From the NCBI GenBank assembly GCA_027625915.1, contig JANTQA010000008.1:11347001-11411000 (forward strand): 64,000 nt of DNA. The letters are read 5' to 3'. The first letter of the stretch is position 1. The number at the start of each line of letters is the position of its first letter. The position numbers and the translations under genes are program-made. Of the stretch, positions 1-12,441 are shown one piece after another. The notes beneath the pieces are model-generated. The model was not told the DNA's origin and searched no databases. It saw only the letters and a list, made by a program, of their open reading frames with translations. Origin of the DNA: Anaeramoeba flamelloides. Taxonomy: Eukaryota > Metamonada > Anaeramoebidae.

Positions 1-1440
1 TTTCTTGTTTTACCATTGTTTTCACCTATAATTTAATTTGTTTTATCTCTTGGACCCATCCAATATTGTGATCATCAGTGAAATTTTAGTAATATGATAA
101 AATAAAAAATACTGGTTAGTTCCAGGATAGTAATTTTTTTATTTTTGAAACTATTAAAACAAATCTTTCCATCGGTATCTACTCAAGTAAAAATTTCTAA
201 CATTTTCACAAATCATACAGTATTTCCAAAGGCACCATGAATTTTTTTTATATATCAAAGTTTGATTTTGATATATATTTTTAAAATTTTAAGAATATAA
301 GGATAATGAAGCTCAGATTGCAATTTTTTTTTACTTTTATACACCAACACCCAAGAATTTTTTCTGATATTCAAAATATAAATTTTCTGAACCCAAAGTG
401 ACTTTAAACATCGAAAATTCTCTGAGAAACCACTTTAAATTTACTCTTAAAACAATTGATTTTTTTTTGACCATATCACAAGTGTTTTTTTCATCTGTGC
501 CTCATTTAAGAAAAAATTTTTTCAAAAAGATCTTTGTTATTTTCATATTCGATTTTTAAATGTATATATTAACATCAAAATTTGAAATCAAAAAAAATCC
601 ATGGTGATATTGGAACAGCTGTAAAAACCCTTTGAGAGTAATTGCTAAGTCATTATCAATAATTTAAAGGATTATCTGAATTTTTTCCTCGTGAATATTA
701 GAATTAGATGTATTAAACAATATTATAATTTAAATTGTGTATGTAAAAATTTTTTTAAATTATTATGAGTTTTGGGGGTTTTAAAAGAAAACTGTTTTTT
801 TAATCAAAATTTTTTTCAAATAAGCTGATAAATTCAAAGAGATGTCTGAGAATTTTTACATAATTTACTGTTTGACAAGTTTTTTTATCTTGGCTTTGAA
901 TAAAGCATTTTATTGATTTAAAAGTTAAGAGAAAATTTGCAAAATTAGATGGCTTTGAAAATATTCTTTCTCAAGAATTTGTTTAAAAAGTTGAGTTATT
1001 AGTTTTACAAATATGTAAATTAAACTCAAAATTAATTAAAATGTTTTTGAATTGAAACACATCAAGCCAAATTTAAAATCAAAATTTTTTCACCTCAGCA
1101 ATCTGTCAGGAGTTTTAGATAATAAATTTACAAACATTTATATACTTTACCTCAAAATATTTGAAAATAAAATGGATTACATAATGAACTTCAAGCATTT
1201 TGGTTTTGAAAATTTCAAATTTAGAAAGGGTAAATGGTTTAACCAAAATAGAAATATTACCACCATAAAAAAAAAAAAAGAATTTGGTTTTTGAAAGACA
1301 AAACATAAAAAAATAAAAAACGAATCAATGTAATTCACAAAATATTAAATGTAAGTAATCAAAATTTATTTGTGAAAGTAATCAAATCTCAAAGCAAATA
1401 AAAAAATAATAAAAAATATAGCTAATAATAAAAGAATCAA
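1..1440. other. Intergenic region downstream of the GH31 gene
   Basis: Apart from the inverted-repeat element at 223-615 I see only AT-rich sequence with short open frames. The frame at 1052-1294 uses low-complexity Lys/Phe/Asn codons and resembles no family I know, so it is not called as a gene. Confidence 0.5.
223..615. repeat. TIR (MITE-like) element, about 390 bp
   Basis: The left arm begins TTCCAAAGGCACCATGAATT (223 on). The right end read on the other strand begins TTCCAATATCACCATGGATT. The match continues with gaps for about 50 bp into a TTTGAT/ATATAT-rich segment. No coding capacity is visible inside. The symmetric layout suggests a small non-autonomous DNA transposon. The family and target-site duplication could not be settled. 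Confidence 0.6.
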
Positions 1441-4400
1441 TTAATCCCATTCAACAACCAAGTCACTGTTTAGGTTTTCATTTAAATTAGATACAGTGAG
1501 AACTTGAGTTTTTGCATTATAATCAAATTGGCAGGATTTGCCGTTTACATTAAGAGAAGTTATAGGGCCCATTCCAAAAAATTTCAATAAATGTAGAGGT
1601 GTTGAACTTAAAGGATCATATTTGTCCTTTTTAATAGTTGAGGTTAATTTATTGTTTGCTACATTAAAATGGATTTCACTATAATTATCACCAACTTCGA
1701 TTGATTCTCCATCATCGACATATAGCCAACCGGAAGCTTCACTGTTTGAATCTAATGCAACAATAAGCTCAAAATTATTTTGACGGGCTTCATACGTGGT
1801 TAAGGCAGATGGCTGTGCGGGAATGATCTTGCCACCCTTAAGTAGTATGGGCATGGTATCAATGGATGCAAGGAATTGCATGTGTAATCCATGCACTTGA
1901 TTTTCCAGTTTCTTCATTACACTCTCGCCTGTTAGGTAATTATACCAGTCATCATTTGGCACATATCCCTCAACGGACGTTGCACCTTCTTCAAGAACGG
2001 GGAAGATGAGGAAACTATCACCGACCATGACTTGCTCATCAAGATACCAAGTGTAGGAATCTTCGGGGTAATCATACATCATTGCGCGCCATACGGGCAT
2101 GCTGTCTCTTGCAGCAGATTCAAAAGTGGTATAAAGATAAGGTAGTATGTAATATCTTAATTCAATAAAGCTTTTGATGGTATTTCTTGCATCTTCGCTA
2201 AATGCAAATGGCTCCTGTGATCGCATGTTTACAGAATTATGGTTTCGAGTGAAGGGGTAAAACACGCCAAGTTGCGACCATCTTACACACAATTCTTCAG
2301 TGGTTTCCCCATTAAAACCGCAAATATCGGCACCAACTAAAGGAACACCAAATAAATTAAAATGAATGATTCCTGCAATTGATTCTTTCATCCATTCAAA
2401 TGTACTATAATTATCCCCTAACCAATGTTGGCCGTGCTTTCCCTGCCCAGCAAAGGTCGACCTTGAAATGATGGCAGTGCGCTTTCCTGGGAAGATTTCA
2501 TTAAAGGCTTCTCTAGTGACGATAGTTTCAGTATATCCATACATTGAATGGGTATTAAACGCACTTGAGATGTACTGTTCAGATTCAAGTGTGATAGTAC
2601 GTTGATTTAAACATCTCCCACCTGGTACATATGGGTAATTATGTTCTTTTTTTAATTGTTTTTTTTTAATATTTTTTTTAAAAAATAATTTAGAGTTTTG
2701 AGAAGTAAAAATAAAAAAAAAAGTTATTAGGGATTTTGATCAATTGAAAAGGTTTTTTTGAAAAGTATGAATATTAACAAATTTATCCTTTTCATGTATT
2801 TATTTAATTTTTATTAAGAATTTAATTGTAAGGGATTTCGATTAAGGTTTGAACATTTTAATGATAACCATTAAAACTCGGCATATTGGAAATATTTTTT
2901 CGATCCAAATTCTAGAATAATAACACCAAATACAAAAAAATAGTAGAATAACTTTACACAAATTTCTATTCTGTTAAATTTTTTTGTTCAAAATAAAATA
3001 AAGTATTAGATCGGCTATCTCCCTTTTAAAAAAGTGTGAATAACAATTTTTCAAAAAACATCTCTAAAAGGGTAAGTATACTTAAGCACAACTATTTTCT
3101 GGAATAACCTTTGTTTCAGTCAAAGGTACCCAAGATTTTTTTCAAATATCAATTATTTTTAATAATTGACCTTTGAAGAATAAATAATAAATAATAAGAA
3201 TAATACACATCCCATGGAATAGTTGATATCAGTATGGAAGTAAAATTAATAAATCAAAAGATTTGCTTAAAAATTGAAAACCCAAAATTCATAGGTGTCA
3301 CATTGAGAAAAATAACTAGGCTCATTTTGATCTTAAATTGAAGATCCAAATAAAATTCCAATAGAAATCAATATTATTACTCTACAATTATTTTCACTGT
3401 TTCAATAACCTGAGAATAACACATTTTTACCTTAGTGACTATCGATCTTGCATTAAAAAAAAATTTGATAAATTGAATTCGGTGTCAAAAAAAAATCATC
3501 GAAAAACAAAAATGTGTAAAAATGTGAAAAAATGATTTCAATTTTGAAAATTTCCAAAATAAAATTTTTTCTTCTAATATAATTCAAACCCTTTAAACAC
3601 ATGTAATTCACTCGCCAAAAGTGGGTCACTTTGACTGAAAAATGGTTTGTATTAAAAGTTTTTTGTTGTCACTTTTTTCAAATGGGCTTATCTTTATTTC
3701 GATTTTTTTTAATGAAAAAAAGTCTAATTCTCTTGAAAAATTTTAAATCTTAGTAATTGTTAGACATCTGAAAATATCTACCCACATAAAAATAAGAAAT
3801 GAGTAAAGTACTTTATATAGATGATAAATTATAATATTTTTATCATATAATATAAAGGGGTGAAGCTAAACTATTTTTCAGTCAAAGGGGCTCAGTTGTA
3901 ATGGGTATAATACATGTGTTTAAAGGATTTGCATAGATATTAGAAGAAAAAATTTTATTTTGGAAATTCTCAAAATTGAAATCATTTTTTCACATTTTTA
4001 CACATTTTTATTTTTTGATTTTTTTTTTAAAACCTAATTCAGTTGCAAAAAAATTTTTTTTATGGCAAGATCAATTGTCACTTGGCAATAATGTGTTATT
4101 ATAAGGTTATTGAAATCATGGAAATTATTGTTGAGAAATCATATTGATTTCTATTGCAATTCTATTTGATCTGCTACTTGATATTTGTTTAATAAATGTG
4201 AAAATTTTCACTTTTATTTTCATCTCCTTTTTCAAATAGAGACCATAAATACCAACACACTTCGTTTGGGGACTTGATTTCTAAAAGAAAAGTATGGAAA
4301 ATGAAGTGAAAAATGTTTCTTATTTATTATTCAAATACCAGTAGAAGTTGAAAACAAACATTTTTGTTTTTCTCAATTGGGTATTAAGAATTTGAGTTTT

Positions 4401-7400
4401 TCAATTTTTAAGAAAATTTATTGATTAATTAGTTTTCTTTCAGACATATATCAACAATTCTTTGATGTGTATTATTCTGTTTATTTCTTATTTGTTCTTC
4501 AAAGGTCAATTATATAAAATAATTGATATTTGAAAAAATAATTTTGGGCCCCTTTGACTGAAACAGAGTTTAGAATAAAGTTAAAAAAAGTATATTCTGA
4601 TAAAGATCGAGTATATAGGATAAATTGACTTTTTTCTCAGTAGTTAGAATAATATTTGTTTAATTCTTATCTTATAAAATAGGATAAATTGAAAGTTTTT
4701 TTAATTCTTATTTACCTCAATTTATCATATTTGTTGGACATATTTTTTTTGATTGGTTTTCACATAAATTTCAAGTTATTAAGGCATCTCACACATATAT
4801 ATATCGCATTGATATAACATGATTTTTTTTTTTCATTACTAGTTAGTATCTGTCACGTTAAGTCCAAAATTAAAGTCTGTTGCTATTGAATGGAAATTAC
4901 ATTAGTGTTATATTTTTCAAATTGCTCGAAAAATTCAATTGGTAAAATATTACTAAAAGATGATCTCATCAATTAAAAAAGATTCTTGCGTTAACAAAAA
5001 AATCCAAGAATTTTAGAAAATAATCTGCATTCCGAAAGATAATTTAAAGGTTAAATCATCAATATGAAGACTTCAAAGTTGAAAAATATCTTTATTAAAT
5101 TTGTCTCAAAATGTAGATTAGTTGCTAAAAAAAATCTATTTTGCTTTAAAAAAATTAAATAATTAACTTATGGATTATTTTTAACAAATTATTTTCACAT
5201 ATTGAAAACACATTGGAAAAACAACTCGTTTCATAAAAAAGGGAGCAAAGTAATCAATCTTTTGGTTTTAATGCTGATGATTATAGAAGAAAATCTTGAA
5301 ATTAAAAAAAATTAAAAAATACTTACTTTTTGATGGTTCTAAATTTGAATTATTAGATACCTAAATAATATTATTTTGGTTTCTATTTTTAGATTTTGAA
5401 AATAAAAAAAAAAATTTCCAAAAGGTAAATTTTTAATTGAGATCCTTTGTAAAAAATCTTTTACTTTATTGCTCAATAATATTTATAATAGATTTTGATT
5501 TGAATCATGTCTCATTAATATCATTTGCTTTTCATTGCAAAAGAATTTAATTATAGACGAATCTATGTCAGTAATTCCTTAAGATAAAAAAATCTAATTT
5601 TATGAATTATAAATTTAATAAAGAAAGAGATTTTTGAAAAAATTATCTCAGAGAAATCATTTTTTCTTTTATCTTGTTGATTTTTTTCTGATTTTTGGTT
5701 AAAGAGAGGTATTTTACAAAAGTATTAGAAAAAAGTTTTCAAAAATATCATTAAAACAGTCAATGATCAACTTCATTAGCCCCTTTTTTTAGTAATATAT
5801 TAAAAAAAATTCTGGTCACACTTTTTGAAAACAAATTTTAATTTTAACATCAGATTGATATCCATTTATGTTAATTGGAAAATAATATTTGATAATTTGG
5901 TTTGTAATGACACGAAGGCTTGTTCAAATGAATAATTTTAAACAATAAAGCATGTATTAGAAAGATTGTAAATGCTTTAATAATTTGCTGTTATTGGTTA
6001 AAATATCCAAAAAAAAAAAAAAAAAAAATTATGTGAAGGAGATCCTTTAACAAAAAATAAACAAAAAAAGGAAATCAGAATTTGAAAAAATTATTAAACC
6101 AAATTTAAGAAGTTGATGAAATGTTTAACAATTTGATAAATTTTTGAAAAAAACATCATTAATTTTGCTGTTAGATTATGTTCGGTAATAATAGAGCGAA
6201 CAGAATAGAACGTACACGAAATGATTTTGTGCTTTTTTTTTTTTTTTTTTTTTGTTTTAAAAAATTTAAATTAAATGTATAACTCAAAGAATAATAAAAA
6301 AAAAATAATACAATCAAAAAAAACAAATTTAATTTACCATTATCTTTACAAATTTCTATAAAATTAGAGGCTTCGTTCATATCAATCCAAATAGAATCAT
6401 AACCAATATCCTTATGATATTGTTCAAACAATGTTTTCCAATATTCCTTGGCCTTTGGGTGTGTAAAATCAGGGAAATAGGTATATCCTGGCCAAACTTG
6501 ACCAAAAAATGGTGCACCGGCACTGTTTTTTACCCATATATCTAATTCGTTTCCAAGTTCATATGCAAAATAATTAGATTCAATTTTGATTCCTGGATCA
6601 ATGATTGGAATATAATGCTTATGCTGTGCATGTAGACTGTCAGTAAATTCTTTGAATTCAGTTTTTGGGAATGTTGTAGGATTGAATGTAAAGTCTTTAT
6701 AGTTATCCATTGTATCGATGTCAGTCCATTGCGTATCTAAAGGAATTTGATATTTATTATAATTGTCAACAACATTTTGAACATCAGATATATTTTTGTA
6801 CCCCCATCGACATTGTTGCCATCCCAAATGCCAATAAGCTGCTCTGTATGGTTTTCCAATAACTTCTTGATATCTATTTTTTTTTATTTTTTTTTTTTTT
6901 GTTTATTTTTTTCGAAAAAACAAATTTTAAAGATTATTCATATTATCAATTTTTTTTTTTTTCAAGATCGGACTTATTTTTGGTGAAGAGAAGTATCAAA
7001 AAAAAAATATTTATATCTTTTCTAAAATAAAAATTCATTTTTAGAACTTGAAAAACCAGTTTAATTATTAATAAAAGTTTAATCTTTGATAAAATAAATG
7101 TATAATATTTAAAAGTTTAATCTTGGATAAAAATGGATCTATCACATTTAACAAAAAAAAATATTTAGGTTAAGAGTGACTTAAGATATTTTATCTAGAT
7201 AAAAAAAATTAATACAGAATCGAAATTAGCACTTCTAAATTTTTAAAAAGGTTTTTATATGTTTAGTTGCATTAAGCGTAGATTCACTATCCTGGATTTT
7301 ATTCATCCCTGTGCAGTGATTTACTATCTTAAGGTTGAGAATCGGAAAGTAGACTTCTCTTTTTCGTTATAAACATTAAAATAATAATAATAATAATGGT

Positions 7401-10400
7401 AAAGATTCAAAGCGTTATAGTATTCAAAAATCCAAATTTGGGAAAAAAAAAATACTTTTTCTTATTTTTGATTTCCACATGCTTAGATTTCTTCTATTTT
7501 GAGGTAAATCGTTTTCTTTTGATACAGAATAGATTTAATTTAATTTAACCGGATTTTGTGGTTATTTGGTATCCCTCTAAATTTGACCAAGTATGGATTT
7601 TTATATTATTCGTTCCATAAAAGATACTCATTTGAAAAATGAAAAAAATGAAAGAAAAAAAATCTTTTAGATCTTAAAAATGGCAAAATAACGACACTTT
7701 GAAACTAAAATTCTTGATATTAAAAATTTAAAGAAAGATCTTTTTAAACTTGAAATTGACTATTGATATTATTGATTTATTTAAAAAATAGCATTTGTTT
7801 GCATTTTTGATTTTTAGAAATCTCTCAAAGAGTATATTTTGAAAAAAGTGTGAAAAAAAAGTTTTTAGAAAGTAGGGTTTTTACGTAATCTTTTTGCTGA
7901 ATATGAATTATGGAACAGAAATTACAGAAAATGAATTACTGAAACAGAAATTCAAAATTAGATTTTTTTTTTTTGATTTTCAAGAAAGTAGTCTTTTTTC
8001 GTAATCTTTTTGCTGAAAATGAATTACGGAACAAAAATTACAGAAAATGAATTACGGAATAGAAATTCCAAAATAGATTTTTTTTTTTGACTTTTAAGAA
8101 AGCCATCTTTTTTGATAATATGTCTACAAAATATGAATTACGTAACATAAATTACAGAAAACGAATTGCTGAAATCGAAATTCCAAAATACTTGTTTTTT
8201 TTAAAAGAATTAAAAAGATCCAAAAATCAATAAAGTATTTTAATTTATACAATTGAAACAAAACAAATAAAAAATAGTTTTGGATTTCAAAATTTCAATT
8301 TCTGAGTCTTATCTTAATTTGTTATATCATAATTTGTCAATACATATAACTTATTTTGAATGTCTAGCATCCATTAAGAGCTCTTATTATTAGATATGAT
8401 AAAATAAATGATTTGTTCTTCACTTTAGTGTACTAATCTAAAACTAATTTCTTATCTCCTGAAACTTTTTTTTTTTACTATTATTATATGTTTCTTTTTG
8501 TTGAGTTATATGTTTTTGTGTTTTATAATTTGTGTTATTACTTGTAAATTATTTTAGTTTAACATTTTTGCTTGAGACTTTAATTATTTAAAAATAAAAA
8601 TTATCAAAAAATTTTACAGCCGTTTTAAAAATGTGAGGGCTTTTTTAAAACTTTTATCAAGTTTTCTATTTTAAAGAAGTGAAATTTTTTTCATAATTAA
8701 AACTTTTATCAAGTTTTCTATTTTAGTAAAGTGAGGAATCAACCTTTAAATCGAGAAGAAGAGTTTAAGTAGGAAGAAAATAACTTTCTTTTAAATAAGT
8801 CTTCGCTTTCTTAAAAACAGAAAAATTTAACAAAGTTTTAATTCGGACAATTCAGAAAAAAAAAAAAGTCCCCACTTTTTTAAAATGGCTGTATATTCTG
8901 TAAAATATATTCTGTCAAATATATTCCGTAAAATAAATTATATAACATAAATTATACAAACCAATTTCGAAGGAAAAAATATGATTTCAAAAAATGGAGG
9001 AATATCTTTTGATTTTTGAATATCCTTTTCTATTTCTACTTGATTCATTAAATCAAATTAAGGGTCTTTATTTCAAAATATTATTTTTTATTTGGTAATA
9101 GAAATTACTGGAAATCCCTAGTAACTTTGAAGCAGTCAACAAACTTTAATCGATCTATTTATAAATCTCATTTCAAAACTTTTTTCGTCATACTTTTTTA
9201 AAATGACCAACCAACTCACTCTTGTTTGTTTTTTAATCGAATTATGTTCCCATAAATAAAGTTTTCGAAAAAATTTTCATCCAAATAACGATGTGTTTAA
9301 ACAGAAACCAACAGATCTCATCAAGTATTGCTTTTGTTTGTATTTTGTATCTCAACACATTTAATGTTGGGCTTATTTATACACAAGAGTAAATATGGAA
9401 TGTTGTAAAAAATAGAGTTTTTACAATTTTAGAGATAAATAAAGAGTTCCATGTATTTATCCAAATTTTGGTAATAGTAAATGAAACATCAATTTTGATT
9501 TTTAAGCTTAAAGGTGATTTTAAATATAAAGTCGTTTGGTTAATACCAATACTTTGTTTGAAAAATGTTTTTTTTTTAAATTTGAAAGATTTTTGTTTGC
9601 CAAACGATTTTTTGATTAAAATTGTTATTAGTCTATTAAGATAATCAGATATTATATTTACTATTACCAAAATTTGGATAAATACATGGAACTCTTTATT
9701 TATCTCTAAAATTGTAAAAACCCTATTTTTTACAACATTGCTTATTTACACTTGTGCAATAATCTCAAAATAATGTTTTCACTGATTTGAATAATAAATG
9801 GGAAAAAATTTTCACTTCATTTTCTTCTATTTCTTTTTTAACCAAGAAAATTGCAAAGAAATAGATTGTAATTTGTGATCTCAGTTTATTTGTTTGGTTC
9901 TTTTTTATTCAGTGTTATTGGTGTATTTTGTGTTAAACTTTGAAATCAGAAGAGTAAGATATTGCAGAATTGAAAAATAAATAATCATCAAAAATTTTAT
10001 CTCCTTTTTACTTTTCAAATAACAGTATTTAATGAACATATTTTTTTTTAGTTTGGAAAATATCAAAATACAGCCTGTCAATAAAAATTAAGAATTGTGG
10101 AGTGTCTTCCGATCAAAAAAAGATAACTATCAAAAATATTTTGTTTTCAAAAAAACATTCAATTTTGTTCACTCAGCAAGAGAGGAAAAAGTATTTTTTG
10201 GTGGAGAAAAAGAAAAACGAAAAAAAAAAAAAGAAAAAAGTTTACTGTGCCATTGTTTCATAAATTGTACCCCCTGTAAAAACAAAAAGATCAATTATAC
10301 CACCAATGGTTCTCCAACTAATTGATGTGTCATTTAAAACAACGTCCATTGGATTGGAATTTAACAAAAACAAGGCATGAAATTTTCCATTGTTTTTATT

Positions 10401-11079
10401 CAATTGGTAATAAACTGGGTGCACTCCATACCAGTTATCATTAAAGCCATGGTTAATGTCAATGGCAAAATGGGTATAGACTTGATTAAGATCTAATGGG
10501 AATTTTGAACGGCGTTCTCCCAAACCGAAAACGATTGGGTTTGCCTCCAAGTTGTTTGTCCACTCAATGTATTGCTTTTGGTAGATTAGCCCGTTGATTT
10601 GATTTTGGATTGGCTTGGTGTCGAGGAGCACGTAGTCATCACTGGTCCTTACAACTTTGAGTGAAAATGGATTTTTGGTGTATGTGACATCATAGTCCAT
10701 TTCGTCTGGTGCTTGGTTGGTGTTGTTTACTTGCGAAACATAGGGAACTTTAATTTTTTTAGGAATTTGTTTCGTTTGGTGGTTGTGAAAAAGCAATAAG
10801 AGATCGAAATAAAGAAAAAAAAAAAAAAAAAAGCTTATAAAATTTACCTTGCCAATTGTCTTTTGATGGATCAAAGATTTGAATCCTGAGTCGTTGTTGA
10901 GTTTGAAAATTTACAACAAGCTTGAGTGTCTCAACTGAAGGTGGATAAGGTCCTGGGGATAATAAGGTAAGATCTCCTGTAAATCCGCTTGGGCTAATTT
11001 TAAAATTACTTAACTCGTACCCTGGTGTATACGCAAAAGAAAAAGTGACTAAAAGAAAACAGAGAAGAAAAAAATTCAT
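1441..11079 (-). CDS. Secreted/lysosomal-type alpha-glucosidase, glycoside hydrolase family 31
   Basis: Four exons on the minus strand, in coding order: 11079-10848, 10747-10246, 6873-6338 and 2645-1441. All introns are GT-AG (phases 1, 2, 1) and the spliced protein is 824 residues. The start is the ATG at 11079, which opens a signal peptide (MNFFLLCFLLVTFSFA). An N-terminal GH31 beta domain follows (QRLRIQIFDPSKDNWQVP, then VFGLGERRSKFPLD), then the TIM barrel from GKPYRAAYWHLGWQQCRWGY. The family signature WIDMNEASNF supplies the nucleophile Asp409, and HWLGDNYSTFEWM supplies the acid/base Asp501. A C-terminal beta-sandwich ends at VVEWD. GH31 enzymes of this type release glucose from the non-reducing ends of alpha-glucans in the secretory or lysosomal compartment. 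Substrate is not proven; alpha-xylosidase is a less likely alternative. Introns 2 and 3 are unusually long (3,372 and 3,692 bp) and carry mobile-element debris, while intron 1 is 98-100 bp. Confidence 0.95.
3107..3655 (+). repeat. TIR element family I (ends TTTCAGTCAAAGG), copy 1
   Basis: The left end reads TTTGTTTCAGTCAAAGG and the right end CTTTGACTGAAAAATGGTTT, so the tips form a terminal inverted repeat of about 20 bp. The interior matches 17974-18512 along its whole length, including the shared tracts AGTGACTATCGATCTTGC-like and TTTCAATTTTGAAA. It has no open frame of note and looks like a non-autonomous DNA transposon of about 550 bp. Confidence 0.8.
3870..4575 (-). repeat. TIR element family I, copy 2, inverted relative to copy 1
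   Basis: This reads as the reverse complement of the copy at 3107-3655. It starts CTATTTTTCAGTCAAAGGGG and ends CCCCTTTGACTGAAACAGAG. It is about 160 bp longer because of an extra segment near 4190-4370. With copy 1 it makes an imperfect palindrome of about 1.47 kb, with a spacer of roughly 215 bp. Confidence 0.8.
4890..5930 (+). repeat. Partial copy of the 45.7-47.9 kb dispersed repeat
   Basis: Segments here match 45890-46420 and 46800-46960 in the same order. Examples are AAATAATTAACTTATGGATT versus AAATAATTAACAAATAGATT, a TTACTTTTTGATGGTTCTAAAT versus TTACTTTTGGGTGTTCTAAAT pair, and a shared CGAATCTAT motif followed by a CCTTAA tract. Gaps and substitutions are frequent, so the copies are old. 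Confidence 0.55.
7862..8195 (+). repeat. Tandem repeat, three units of about 115 bp
   Basis: The unit contains AGAAAGTAG, CGTAATCTTTTTGCTGAA, GAATTACGGAACA, AATTACAGAAAATGAATT and AGAAATTC followed by a T-tract. It recurs with starts near 7868, 7984 and 8098. Unit three is the most diverged. A shorter internal motif (GAATTACGGAA) occurs twice per unit, which suggests growth by slippage or unequal exchange. Confidence 0.8.
8640..8730 (+). repeat. Short direct duplication
   Basis: AAAACTTTTATCAAGTTTTC followed by TATTTTA occurs twice, about 51 bp apart, with the intervening AAGTGA motif also conserved. It looks like a recent small tandem duplication. Confidence 0.7.
9382..9756. repeat. Foldback/MITE element with about 100-bp near-identical arms
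   Basis: The left arm (9382-9481) begins CACAAGAGTAAATA. The right arm (9657-9756) ends TATTTACACTTGTG. The two are reverse complements over about 100 bp with only a few mismatches in the outer 25 bp. The inner 75 bp, including TTACAATTTTAGAGATAAAT, match essentially perfectly. The spacer is about 175 bp. Arms this similar suggest a young insertion or recent arm homogenisation. The open frame across 9377-9670 is a by-product of the repeat. Confidence 0.85.
9776..9990 (+). repeat. Degenerate dispersed repeat, partner at 59330-59550
   Basis: The core TTGTGATCTCAGTTTATTTG matches TTGTGATCTCAATTTGTTTA at about 59414. Flanking similarity (AAGAAATA before it, a CAGAATTGAAAAA tail after it) supports a real but old repeat. 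A piece near 23485-23510 looks like an inverted fragment of the same family. Confidence 0.45.
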
Positions 11080-12002
11080 AACAATGAAGAATATTTTTTA
11101 AAAAATAAATGAATCCACGAACAAAGGTGTAAATCAGAAAGATGGAAACAATAATTCTTTGGTTGTAAATTGTTTCCTTTTGGTGAATTACAAATTGTCT
11201 TCCTTCTCTTTCTGGATGAAGAAATTAGTCTCCAAAAGTGTTGGATATTGTAAAAATTCCAAAATAAAAGTTTTAAAAAGGTTTGATTTGTTGAGTTTGA
11301 AGATTCTTGAAAATTATTCCATTTTAAGGTGCAGGTATTCTGATTAGTTGTGGGTTCGTTGTTTTAAATCTGGAGATACAGAAAAACGATAATTCTGCAG
11401 TTTTTTAGTACTTTTTAAAATGTTAATTATTAATATTCTATTCGAAAAAGGAAAAATAATGGATTCTTTTTAAATATCCTTTTTGAAAAAGAGTCACAAA
11501 TGAACCCACTTCTTTGAGAACTCATTTTAGTAAATAAAAATATTCAAAAGGAGTGATAATTTTATACTTGTTTAGGATTCAAATACATTTAAACTAAATT
11601 TTATAATAAAAGTCCAAATTTTTTTTTTTTTTTTATTCACTTTTTTTAGGTTTATATTTTGAAGAAAAAAAAATAAGACAATGGTATAGAACGGAATATT
11701 AAAATAATAATTTTTTTATTATAATACATAACTTCAATTATTAAAAATATTTATTTTGAAAATTTGATTTTTTATGGGTCAAAAATTTTGAAATGGGAGT
11801 TATATATAATTCTTAAATTGAAGGTGGCTCTAAAAAACCCAACCCAACTTATTTTGTTAAAACTTGATTTTTAGAGACGTGTTTATTAGAAAAAAATAAG
11901 ATATACATGGGAAGAAAAAAGGTGAGGGTGGTGGGTTTTCGTTAGCGACTTACTATTCAAATTCTTATAAATAGTAGAGAACAATATACAAGACATCAAA
12001 AA

Positions 12003-12441
12003 AATCCCTGGAAAAGATTTTTAATTGTGATTATTTTCGAAAAGTGTTGTTTAATTGTAAATATTTTCACTCAAATCCTTCTAATAAATAACCAAATTTT
12101 TTATAAACCAAGTGATAAAGATACCTAAAGTTCATTAGAATGAAGGAGACTATAAAATACTCAAGTAATTATTTGATAGAATCAAGTAGATCAACTTTTT
12201 TTTGAAAAACAATCAAGTTTTAAAGAGGTTTACTAGAGTTTCGAAAATGATAATTTTTCTTCTTGTTTTTTGATTGATTGAATGGTGTTTTGAACAAGTG
12301 TGATTTCATCAATCATCATTCTAATAAGTGGGGGAGTTATAATTGAAAAAGTCCGATTCTTAAAAAAAGGAATTTGATTGTAAATTAAAGAAATTACAAA
12401 ACAATTTTCTATTATTCACAATTAAAAATTCTTTCAGGGAT
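12003..12441. repeat. TIR element, about 440 bp
   Basis: The left arm starts AATCCCTGGAAAAGATTTTT and continues AATTGTGATTATTTTCG. The right arm read on the minus strand is AATCCCTGAAAGAATTTTTA followed by ATTGTGAATAATAG. The arms are about 40 bp, and the interior is AT-rich and noncoding. A fragment resembling one arm (AAGATTTTTAATTGTGAA) appears near 29550. Confidence 0.65.

Larger units (their letters stand above)
2646..6337 (-). other. Intron 3 of the GH31 gene, repeat-filled
   Basis: This 3.7-kb intron has a donor ATG/GTAAAT at 6338/6337 and an acceptor AAAAG at 2646. It holds two inverted copies of a TIR element (3107-4575) and a stretch at about 4890-5930 that matches the repeat block at 45700-47850. 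No exon-like coding segment was found inside it. Confidence 0.8.
6874..10245 (-). other. Intron 2 of the GH31 gene, repeat-filled
   Basis: This 3.4-kb intron lies between the donor ACA/GTAAAC (10246/10245) and the acceptor AAATAG at 6874. It contains a three-unit tandem array (7862-8195), a 50-bp direct duplication (about 8640-8730) and a nearly perfect foldback element (9382-9756). I see no hidden exon: the beta-domain-to-barrel transition is continuous across the splice. Confidence 0.8.

Noticed and set aside
9377-9670. Minus-strand open frame of 97 residues
   Set aside because: It lies within the foldback element at 9382-9756 and consists of one arm plus the loop. No protein similarity seen.
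10095-10325. Plus-strand open frame of 76 residues
   Set aside because: It overlaps the end of GH31 exon 2 on the opposite strand and reads A-rich intron sequence.
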